64,000 bases of DNA, taken from assembly GCA_025766275.1 (NCBI GenBank), contig JAFKAC010000028.1, positions 124,001 through 188,000 of the forward strand, written 5' to 3'. Below the pieces are notes generated by a model. That model saw nothing but the letters and a program-made list of their open reading frames with translations. It did not search any database and had not been told where the DNA came from. Shown in pieces: positions 47,615 through 57,335 of this stretch. The translations under genes were made by a program, and so were the position numbers. The stretch is from Lactarius indigo (taxonomy: Eukaryota; Basidiomycota; Agaricomycetes; Russulales; Russulaceae). Each line of letters opens with the position of its first letter. Positions within the stretch are counted from its first letter, which is position 1.

Positions 47615-49279
47615 ATGTCAACTTCCAATCTCAGTCTAACCCAGGACGAACAAACTCTTCACCACTATGCAGCTATGCTCGAGAAGGAACTAGAAGCCTA
47701 TCATGCATGCATACCTAGAGATGAAAAGGTGTGGAGGAAGAAATTCAGAACGCACTTGGTATTCTAGTCTTCCTACAATCCACTTCTATAAGCTGAGCTG
47801 AGGTCTATACAGAAGACTTCAGTGGACTATTATTTCGGTGCCAATAGAAGAGGCTCTGTACCTCCCCGCATTCACCCACTGTTGTTAAGCCTCATGGAAG
47901 TGATCAGAGAGGGTGGAACCTCCGTGAAAATAAGTTCAGTCTCAGTGAAGGATCCAAGGATTTTGATGAGCCACTATTATACTTCACCAACGGATCTCCC
48001 ACCACTGAATATACATTTACCAGGCCAAAATGGTGTGGATCCTCTCTCTGACATTCATGTCTGTCGACTGACATCGGCAGCTTCTTGTCAAGAATGCATG
48101 GACAGTTTGGCATCAGTAGGCGGCATGATGATAAATATGCCATCGGCAGCTTCCAGTCCAGCTCCTATAGCACCTGGGCATCAAGAAAATCCAGCAGGTG
48201 GAAACATAATGACTACCTCAGTGGCAGCTTCTGGTCTAGAACCTATGGCATCTGAACCTCAAGAGCCCTCGGCAGAGATAGGCAATCCAAGAGCCCCTAT
48301 TCCCAGGAGGAAGAAGGATTCGTATGCGTCTGGTAGTGGTGTTCGCAGTGAGTCCTGAATTTTGTCATGCAGATGTGTTGAGGAATAAAATTGCCAAAGA
48401 AATTGTTACCAGATCGGCAGCAAAAAGGAGTGCTGCCGATGACACTGGTGAAGCAGCTATCAGCACTACATACAAGACTAGGAGGCGTGCAGGAGTTAAT
48501 AATCCGAGTGCAGCTAGGCCAAATATCAAGGGTAAGGGAGAACGGGATAAGAGGACAAGCTCAAGAAAGGGCAAGCCTCTACACCCAGAAGAGGACCCTG
48601 ACAACTGGGAGGATGAAGCTCAACCTCTCAATAAACCAATGGGGGGAACCAATGAGGAGGCGTCGCCAGGTGCATTAGGTCTAGCTTCCATTGGTTCTAT
48701 GCTCATCACATTTACCGGCAGCTAAAGAAATTGTTACCAGATCGGCAGCAAAAAGGAGTGTTGCCGATGGTATTGGTGAAGCAGCTATCAGCACTACATA
48801 CAAGACTAGGAGGCATGCAGGAAATAATAATCCAAATGCAGCTAGGCCAAATATCAAAGGTAAGCGGAAACAGGATATGAAGACAAGCTCAAGGAAGGGC
48901 AAGCCTCTACACCCAGAAGAGGACCTTGACAACAACCGGGAGGTCGAAGCTCAACCTCTCAATAAACCAATGGAGGGAACCAATGAGGAGGCATCGCCAG
49001 GTGCATTGGGTCTAGTTTCCATTGGTTCTATGCTCACCACATCGATCGGCAGCTGAAGGCGAAGATAACAATAATATAGTTAAACAGCTCGAACGGGAGG
49101 TCCAGAGTCTAAAGGTCAGATGTGACTGGCAAGAGAAAACAATTAAGGATCTGAAATCCAGATGCGATAGCCATGAGAAGGTCCTTGAGTCACTTCGGCA
49201 GCAAATTGTGGGTCTCCATGAGAGAGGGAAGAGCCTGAATACTACATATTTTGGGGAGAACTATGATCTCATGCCATAG
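47615..49279 (+). CDS. Unknown protein with duplicated exon and coiled-coil end, 488 aa
   Basis: Exons 47,615-47,758, 47,813-48,332, 48,373-48,669, 48,722-49,000 and 49,053-49,279 sum to 1,467 nt; the 40-nt second intron is the least certain. Exons 3 and 4 are tandem copies (KEIVTRSAAKRS, AAISTTYKTRR, SSRKGKPLHPEED) and the duplication includes the following intron. Both duplicated introns end at an element-wide word (CCGGCAG and ATCGGCAG). The repeats are basic and could bind nucleic acid. The last exon is a coiled coil (IVKQLEREVQSLKVRC, LESLRQQIVGLHERG). No family recognised. Confidence 0.65.
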
Positions 49280-49289
49280 CTACACTCCT

Positions 49290-52040
49290 CATACCAATAT
49301 AGGCTCATCAGCAGGATGAATGCATGGGTATTGCAGGTCAATACATGCTTGTCAGAAGAGTACAGATATGAACACTGTGAGCCAACTTCATTGGAAGAAG
49401 AAACTGCAGGCCAATACAAGCACATCGGCAGGACGCACACATCGGCAGAATGGGCCAGTACAAGCTCATCGGTAGGATACATACCTTGACACCATGGGCC
49501 AATACAAGCTATTCGGCAGAATACACACGCTTCTACCGTGGGTCAATACAAGCTCGTCGGCAGCATGTACACTTTGGCGCCATGGGCCAATATAAGCCAT
49601 TCAGGAGAATAGACACACAAATTCCATGGGGCAATACAAGCTCATCAGCAGAATATGTATATAAGTACAGCAGGCCAATACAAGCTCATCGACAGAATAC
49701 ACACATCGGTGGCATGGGCCAATACAAGCTGTTCGGCAGAATTCACCCATGGGAAGAATAGGCCAATACGAGCTTGTCAGTAGAATACATACATAGGCAC
49801 CATGGGCCACTACAAACCCATCGGCAGCATGTACACATTGGCAGCATGGGCCAATACAAGCTGTTCGGCAGAATTCACCTTTGGGAAGAATGGGCCAATA
49901 CAAGCACTTCGGCAGAATACATACATGAGTACAGCGGGCCAATACAAGTTCATCGACAGAATACACACATCAGCGCCATGGGCCAATACAAGCTATTCGG
50001 CAGAATTCACCCATGGGAAGAATGGGCCAATACAAACTCATCGGCAGCATGTACACATTGGCAGTGTGGGCCAATACAAGCTGTTCGGCAGAATTCACCT
50101 ATGAGCAGAATGAGCCAATACAAGCTCTTCGGCAGAATACATACATGGGTACAGCGGGCCAATACAAGCTCATCGACAGAATACACACATCGGCGCCATG
50201 GGCTAATACAAGCTATTCGGCAGAATTCACCCATGGGAAGAATGGGCCAATACAAGTTCGTCGGCAGAATACATACATGAGCACCATGGGCTAATACAAA
50301 CTCATCGGCAGCATGTACACATTGGCAGTGTGGGCCAATACAAGCTGTTCGGCAGAATTCACCTATGGGCAGAATGGGCCAATACAAGCTCGTCGGCAGA
50401 ATACACACATGAGTACAGCGGGCCAATACAAGTTCATCGACAGAATACACACATCAGCGCCATGGGCCAATACAAGCTGTTCGGCAAAATTCACCAATGG
50501 GCAGAATGGGCCAATACGAGCTTGTCAGCAGAATACATACATGAGCACCATGGGCCACTACAAACCCATCGGCAGCATGTACGCATCGGCAGCGTGGGCC
50601 AATACAAGCTATTCGGCAGAATTCACCCATAGGAAGAATGGGCCAATACAAGCACTTCGGCAGAATACATACATGAGCACCGTGGGCCAATACAAGCCCA
50701 TCGGCAGCATGTACACATTGGCAGCGTGGGCCAATACAAGCTATTCGGCAGAATTCACCCATGGGAAGAATGGGCCAATACAAGCTCGTCGGCAGAATAC
50801 ATACATGAGTACAGCGGGCCAATACAAGTTCATCGACAGAATACACACATCGGCGCCATGGGCCAATACAAGCTGTTCGGCAAAATTCACCAATGGGCAG
50901 AATGGGCCAATACGAGCTTGTCAGCAGAATACATACATGAGCACCATGGGCCACTACAAACCCATCGGCAGCATGTACGCATCGGCAGCGTGGGCCAATA
51001 CAAGCTATTCGGCAGAATTCACCCATAGGAAGAATGGGCCAATACAAGCACTTCGGCAGAATACATACATGAGCACCGTGGGCCAATACAAGCCCATCGG
51101 CAGCATGTACACATTGGCAGCGTGGGCCAATACAAGCTATTCGGCAGAATTCACCCATGGGAAGAATGGGCCAATATGAGCTTATCGGCAGAATACATAC
51201 ATGAGTACCATGGGCCAATACAAACCCATCGGCAGCATGTACACATTGGCAGTGTGGGCCAATACAGGCTGTTCGGCAGAATTCACCAATAGGCAGAATG
51301 GGCCAATACGAGCTTATCAGCAGAATACATACCTGAGCACCATGGGCCACTACAAACCCATCGGCAGCATGTACGCATCGGCAGCGTGGGCCAATACAAG
51401 CACTTCGGCAGAATTCACTCATGGGAAGAATGGGCCAATACAAGCACTTCGGCAGAATACATACATGAGCACCGCGGGCCAATACAAGCTATTCGGCAGA
51501 ATTCACTCATGGGAAGAATGGGCCAATATGAGCTTGTCGGCAGAATACATACATGAGTACCGTGGGCCAATACAAACCCATCGGCAGCATGTACACATTG
51601 GCAGTGTGGGCCAATACAAGCTGTTCGGCAGAATTCACCTATGGGCAAAATGGGCCAATACAAGCTCGTCGGCAGAATACATACATGAGCATCGTGGGCC
51701 AATACAAACTCATCGGTAGTATGTACACATCGGCAGTGTGGGCCAATACAAACTGTTCGGTAGAATTCACCCATGGGCAGAATGGGCCGATACAAGCTGT
51801 TCGGCAGAATTCGCTCATGCAAAGAATGGGCCAATGCAAGCTCGTCGGCAGCATGCGCACCTTGGCAGCATGGGCCGATTACAATCTCATCGGGACAAAT
51901 GTCACAGGTGCATTGTGGGCCCATGCAAGTGATTCGTTCGGCAGCTATCCTACCAGCAGTACAGATAATGTGGGCCCACACAAGACTGTTTGCAGACAAG
52001 CCTGATGGGCCCATACGAATATATGCACATTATATCTACA
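49290..52040 (-). repeat. Right subterminal array, ~44-bp monomers, inverted to the left array
   Basis: On the plus strand, units like TGGGCCAATACAAGCT-NTTCGGCAGAAT repeat at about 44 bp with several monomer types (AATTCACC, CATGTACAC, CATACATGAG) and larger blocks duplicated (for example 50,400-50,760 and 50,780-51,140 nearly alike). Read on the minus strand each monomer is TGCCGA, 12 bp, GGCCCA, the spacing found in the left array. Long open frames on both strands follow from the period and are not genes. Confidence 0.95.
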
Positions 52041-52128
52041 ATGGGCCCACATGGGCTTTGCCGACTGACACGGCACAATTGCACATGGGCTTTACCGAGT
52101 CTATCGCAAGGATTTGCGTCATGGGCTC
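52040..52128 (-). repeat. Right terminal inverted repeat of the 24-kb element
   Basis: Complement of the left end: ATTTGCGTCAT at 52,112-52,122, TTGCACATGGG at 52,079-52,089, GGCCCACATGGG at 52,044-52,055. The last six bases differ from the left end. Confidence 0.88.
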
Positions 52129-52135
52129 TGGGTTG

Positions 52136-53365
52136 ATGGATGTGGGGCGTGAATCCTATTAGTAGCTCGAATGGTGTTTTCCGAGTTGTTTTGGACGTCC
52201 ACGAATTAAGGGTGTACTGTGCTATTGGTAACCATTTCGCCCAATCGTTCTGTTGATAATTCGAGAAGACTCGTAGATATTGTTCTAGGCGTTGGTTAGT
52301 ACGCTCCGATTGGCCATCCGTGCGCGGGTGGTAGGCAGTGCTGATGTTTTGATCCACTTTCAGCGCGGCGCACAAAGCCCTGGTGAACACGGCAGTGAAG
52401 CGTGGATCCCTATCGGATATCACTTTGGTGGGGAGCCCGTAGTGTGGCACCACGTATCGAAGATATAGCGCCGCTGTCTGCTCTGCGTCTATCGCTTCGC
52501 GACACGGGACGAAGATGCTGGCCTTCGAGCACCCTTGATCAGTGATCGTAAGGATGGTATCGTACTTCCCCGATTTAGGAAGTTTAACAATAAAGTCGAG
52601 GGCTACTATATGGAATGGCAGTGCTGTTTCTGTAGGATAGATGGGTGAGATCGGCGGTTTTGGGCGACCTGGCAGGTTTTTATTAGCTTGGCAGGTGTGA
52701 CAGCCGATGACGTAGTCTGCGATATCCTTCGTCATGTTCGGCCACCAATAGTGTTTTTGTATCGCCTGTATGGTTTTTGTCTGGCCGGGGTGACCGGCGG
52801 TAATCGAATCGTGGAAGGATTCGATCACCCCCCTCCTCAGGGTGAGATCGTCCACGATCACAAGACGTCCGCGGTGAAAGGCAAGGGAAGGGGGAGTCGA
52901 TGATCGTTCCAGATGATAACGGTCGACCCAATCTGCGGGAAAAGCGAGAAGTTGCGCTTGACGACACCGGTCGTCGAGGGAAATGATGCGGGCGGTGTTG
53001 ATAAAGTAAGCGGGAGGCAGAACAACGACGCCGGTGTTATCGTCACTGACAGGTACGAGCGCTGGGTGGCGAGAAAGTGAATCGGCGTGGAGGGTAGGTC
53101 CGGGCACATGACGAAGGCGGAGGTCATAGTCAGCGAGGATGTTGACTAGGCGCGCTACGCGACGATTGATGTGCTGTGGAGAGCGGTAGTGTAGGAGATT
53201 GGCGTGGTCCGTAAAGACGGTAATCGGATGACGTGCGGCGACTAAGAGGTGTCGCCAATGTTTGAGTCCGCGAACGAGGGCGAGGAATTCGCGATCGTAC
53301 ACATCGTAATTTCGTTCGGCGGATGAGAATGCCTGGGAGAAATATCCGACTGCTTGATGTTTATT
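52136..53365 (-). pseudogene. Element B pol: RNase H and integrase, up to the 24-kb insertion
   Basis: RNase H (MYDREFLALVRGLKHW, VFTDHANLL), integrase zinc region (AGHPGQTKTIQ, CHTCQANK), core blocks ALDFIVKLP, VISDRDPRF, STAYHPRTDGQSERTNQ, then RKTPFELLIGFTPHIHQP, where the 24-kb element begins. The rest lies at 25,876-27,981. This stretch is intact. The RT end and RNase H start (53,366-53,719) precede it with a stop at about 53,366. Confidence 0.9.
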
Positions 53366-54991
53366 TCACGAATCCGGTTGCGTGAGGATAGTGCCGATGG
53401 CGTATAAAGAGGCGTCGGTTTGGAGAGAGTATGGTAGATCAGCGTCCGGTTGTTTCAGCGCAGGGTGTGAACAGGCGAAGGAGATGAGGTTGTCAAGGGC
53501 CGTGGTATGCTCCGTGGTCCATTCGAACGGGACGTTTTTGCGCAGAAGCTGTGTGAGCGGCTGAGCAAGGTGTGTGTAACGCAGAATAAATGGTCGTTGA
53601 TACCCTAGTACGCCGAGGACGCTGCGTACTTGCTTGACAGTGGTGAGTTGGCGTGGCCAGTCGTGCAGACCTGATATTTTGTCTTGTCCCATGCGAATCG
53701 TCCCGTTGGCGATGGTCATACTGAGATAGTCGATTTCAGTGCGTTCGAATTCGCACTTAGAGAGTTTTAGGAAATAACTCTCAGTCGAGGAGGACCTGCA
53801 AAACTTTGTTAACGATCATGCGATGTCACTGGATGTCAGTGGGTAGTAGCGATGAGTATGTCGTCCATATAGATGAACAGCTCCGCTGGGTGCTGGTTGA
53901 GTAAGACAACGGAAGATTTGATTCATCGCGTGTACGAAGGTAGCCTGGTGAATTCGTGAGTCCCAAAGTACATGACCATGGGTTCGAACAATCCAGCGGG
54001 GCATTTTGAACGCGGCTTTCCATTGATCACCATCTTTGATACGGATATTGTTATATCCCCAGCGGATGTCAAATTTAGTAAACAGGGTCTTATTGGCCAG
54101 TCGATCCAGGATGTTAGAGATCAGTGGAATCGGGTAGGTATCTCTGACCGTGATTTTATTCAGCGGTTTATAGTCCTGGACGGGTCGTAGCTTGCCGTCT
54201 TTCTTTTTTAGAAAGAAAATACAACGACGCATAATGCGATTTCGACTCGCGGATGTAGCCTTTTTCGAGATGTTCGTGCAGGAACTCGTCCAAGTGCTCC
54301 ATCTCTTTAGCGTTTAACGGATATATTTTGCACTGGAGCGTGGGCGGAGCGTCTGGGAGCAGAGTGATCACGTGGTCGTCTACTCGTTCGGGTGGAAATC
54401 GTTTGGCGGCTTCTTCCGAAAAGACGGTGGCGTATCGTTCATATTGTGGTGGCAGTTTTTCGGTTCCACTCGAACCAAATTTTTCTGCCATCTGCTGTGC
54501 GATGGTACCGATGATGTCTCGTCTTTCGAAGGTGAGTTGCCTCTGTGGTCCAAGCAGCTGATTACTTGTCCAGTCGACATCGGGGTTAGTATCTCTGAAC
54601 CAGGCGTGACCCTAATATAATGCGTGGGCGACCAAGGGTTGTGACGTAGAGATGGGTGTTATACCAGCGTTTTCCCCAAGTGAGTTGAATCAGGGCATGC
54701 CTTGGTGATCGTTCCCTGTCGTATTTAGGGTTCCATCGGCGTTATATGCTTGTCGAGCAGGTATGCTGATCGTGGTACATCCCGAGTTTTTGGACTAAGA
54801 CAGGGGTCAATGAAATTTTGCGAAGCTCCGGAATCCAGTAATGCTGGCACGTCGTCTCCGTGTTCGACTTTGATGGGAATAGTGAGTGTCGTTCCATCGG
54901 CAGATGAGAGGGCATTAATTTCGGCAGCGCCGTCTCCCTCCAAGTCGTCGTCGTCGTCGATTCCAACTTCGATAAGCATTTGTGAAATCAT
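53366..54991 (-). pseudogene. Element B protease and RT, frameshifted
   Basis: Protease motif LLDSGASQNFID near 54,830. RT blocks include PPERVDDHVITLLPDAP, FFLKKKDGKLRPVQDYK and KFDIRWGYNNIRI, then frame changes near 53,990 and 54,220 so the catalytic YxDD (YMDD-like, about 53,870) is out of frame. Last part: LHDWPRQLTTVKQVRSVLG. Clearly inactive. Confidence 0.88.
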
Positions 54992-56441
54992 TTGCTTTTG
55001 GTCGGTTCCGGACAGTCCCTAATAGTCCGTTAATCAATGTTTGTTTGTCTAGTACGGGTGCGGGGAACGACCGTTGGTTGCTTGTACCTGGAGTCACAGC
55101 GACCTCGTTGATTCGGCTAGAGCCCATTCTTTTCTTTGGACAGTCGCGCGAGAGGTGCCCCGATTGCTTGCAACGGAAACAGAGGCCCTCCTTTCTACAA
55201 CGTTCCCATTCTGCCTGTTCCTGGGGGGTCCGTTGTCACGGAGTGAACGTATTCACGACATCAACATCCATTGGTACGACGTCGTTTCGAGTGACCTGGC
55301 CGAGGTGCTGACAGTTTTGGTGGTGGTATTGCGCCTTTTCCGAGCGCGGCCACACAATTAGTGATGGTGCGGAATCGCTGGGTTTCTTCTCGGGTGGCAA
55401 CCTTCCAGTCGTCCATCGTAACCAGGCATGACTCCGCGTTTTAGGCAGGCGATAAGGAGTCCTTTCTTCAACCCTCGTCAGAACAGGTCGACTGTACCGA
55501 TTGCTGTCATATCCCATCCAGCCGCGTCGGCCAGTTGTTCAAACCGAGCTATATATTCGTCAATAGCGTCACCGCTCATCGTTAGGGCGGTTAGTTTGGC
55601 GTATGCGTTTTGTTTACTGAGCGTATCGGTCCAGGCATTTCTGAAGTCGTCGATGAACTCGCTCCATAGTCGTTCGTCGGTTTCGGCGATGGGGTGAGTG
55701 GCGTGGTTTATTTTAGCATCAAGTTTTCGATCCTGCGCCTGATTCCAATTCTCCACATCCGGTCCCCGTATTAGGGTTAGCACTAAGGCCACTCGTTGAT
55801 ATGGTGAGACCATTCGTTTGTTCGTTCGGTTTACGCGTTTGTATTGGTTGAACTCGTGCAGGAACTGAGCGCTTTTCGCTCTGTCCCCATTAAAGTACGT
55901 GGGCGCTCCTCCTTGGAGGGGTCCATTGGTCGTTGCCGTTGAGGGTGTACTGCTGGATCCACTTGCCATTGGAACAGGGCAGAAGTGTAGTCAGGAATGG
56001 AAGTGGTGTGAATGGCGGGGGCTGCTGTGGTGAACGTCGTTTCCCTTTTCGTTTCAATGAGGCAACAGCTAATCGATGAGTATTCCAGTCGTAGACTGGG
56101 ATGGCCTGGATATCTGATCGTAGATGGAGTCCCCAGTCGTGTGGTCGTTCGACTCGAGTGCTATTATATGTCGCCCAGCCCAGGTAATCAAGTAGTACTT
56201 CGTACCACGCGTTTTCGTTTTCGAAGTATTCAACGTCGAGACTCGGGTCCGGTGTGTGTTCGAGCGTATATCCTCTGTGGTGCTCCCACACAAGGCCTTT
56301 GACTGCGAGGTCGGTGAGGTTAGGTGCTGTCCGTCTGAGTACCAATTGTTTTTCGGTACTGTCATGTAGATTGTTGGCGGGTTCGATATATGCGAACTGT
56401 CCTGTCCGGGGCTTCTGCCAGTTTCGCGTTCGTAGTGACAC
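54992..56441 (-). pseudogene. Element B gag with CCHC knuckle, frameshifted
   Basis: N-terminal part starts near 56,441 (RTRNWQKPRTGQFAYIEP). A frame change near 55,930 leads to the capsid-like core (PTYFNGDRAKSAQFLHEF, DRKLDAKINHATH, YIARFEQLADAAGW), with another break near 55,480. The knuckle CFRCKQSGHLSRDC lies at about 55,150-55,190. Confidence 0.85.
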
Positions 56442-56487
56442 TTGTGCGCTGTGTCGCCTAGCAGGTGGAGTAAGGGGTCTACTCTTA

Positions 56488-56829
56488 TGTCACGGTACCA
56501 GCGGACCGTTCCGTGACGAAGTCGGGTTCGATGACTTGTGTGTTACACAAGTAGAAGATGCTAACTTGGAGCACTCTAGGAGCACGCAAGTGAGAGGGAA
56601 ATACTGGATTCAAACGAAGAGTAGACAAAGTACATGCTACTCTATGGCTATGTCTTTATACTCGTACAGACTAGGGGTTTTCGGGACTATTTTCTTGGTA
56701 TTTACGAACTACTGATGAGCTGGCAAGAGAGACATCATATGTGGCACAAACAGCTGGCAAAACATACATCCGCTGGCAATCAATTCGACGTGGCAGAGTC
56801 CGTGACTGTGATGTCACGCGGGCGTGACA
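56488..56829 (-). repeat. 5' LTR of element B
   Basis: 342 bp, partner of 25,523-25,864; CGCCT follows at 56,830-56,834. Confidence 0.95.
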
Positions 56830-56834
56830 CGCCT

Positions 56835-57127
56835 TATCCCTCTCTTCTTGTGCATCCCCTACCTCAGTCCCTAACCAGGACACTTCGAAGTCTTTGCAGT
56901 TGAACTATATCAACACGTTACACCTGTTATACTCTGTGCACTAGCAAGATCAAGTGTAGAGAAGTGTTAGACACTTCGGACAAGGAGTCCTACATTACAG
57001 AGTAGTGCTGCGCCTTGTGCCACACTTTTATCACTCGTATTTCATAGCAATAAGACAACAGAAGTCTTCGCTTGATACTTGTGTGATTCAGAACCTTTAG
57101 AACCCACGCCCCTGCTAGGGCGTAACA
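56835..57127 (+). repeat. 5' LTR of element C, right half
   Basis: Continues the LTR begun at 25,237 and ends GGGCGTAACA, matching the TGTTA start. The following TAAGCCAAGTC is a candidate primer site without tRNA-type TGG. Confidence 0.82.
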
Positions 57128-57335
57128 TAAGCCAAGTCTACAACTCCCAACACACCCAAGACACTACTGCCACACAGCAGAGTGGGCGACGATCCAAGAG
57201 GACGCATCAGCCAACAACCAGACACTCCACAGAACCCAGAAACGACGGCATAGCCAGGCGATGGATCCTCTTTGACACAAGAGGCCGCTTCAGCCATCCC
57301 CTTACACAAATCAGCACCCAAGACAGACCACAATT

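Larger units (their letters stand above)
27982..52128. mobile_element. 24.1-kb KDZ-type DNA transposon with nine genes
   Basis: Precise insertion in the integrase ORF of element B. TGGGTTG occurs on both sides (27,975-27,981; 52,129-52,135), and removing the element plus one copy restores the frame (PHIHQP then TLNTTP). The ends are collinear inverted repeats: ATGACGCAAAT begins 6 bp from each end, CCCATGTGCAA about 40 bp in, CCCATGTGGGCC about 74 bp in, with similarity throughout. Inside each end is a ~44-bp-monomer array in opposite orientation. Between them is a KDZ transposase, a TET/JBP dioxygenase and seven other genes. KDZ transposons and their link to TET/JBP genes in mushrooms are known (Iyer and colleagues); a complete element of this size with this architecture is what I consider new. 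Confidence 0.9.
25523..56829 (-). mobile_element. Ty3/gypsy chromovirus, element B (host of the 24-kb element)
   Basis: Two 342-bp LTRs (25,523-25,864 and 56,488-56,829; about 8 mismatches, 98%) with flanking duplication CGCCT. Without the 24-kb insertion it is about 7.15 kb. Order on the minus strand: gag, protease, RT, RNase H, integrase, chromodomain, C-terminal extension. It is inserted in the 5' LTR of element C. Gag and RT contain frameshifts, and several TGA codons lie in pol, so it is defective in itself as well. Confidence 0.95.

Noticed and set aside
50313..51482. Open frames of 288 (+) and 342 (-) codons with repeating WANTSYSAEFTH and CIGPRCRCVHAAD-like units
   Set aside because: They lie wholly in the right array, are open on both strands, and follow from monomer length and composition. 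No start context, introns or non-repeat sequence.
28080..52040. CRISPR-like appearance of regularly spaced repeats
   Set aside because: Monomers are contiguous and diverged, spacers are themselves repeated, and the context is eukaryotic.
27982..52128. Starship-like giant element
   Set aside because: No tyrosine-recombinase captain gene at an end; it has inverted repeats and a KDZ transposase.
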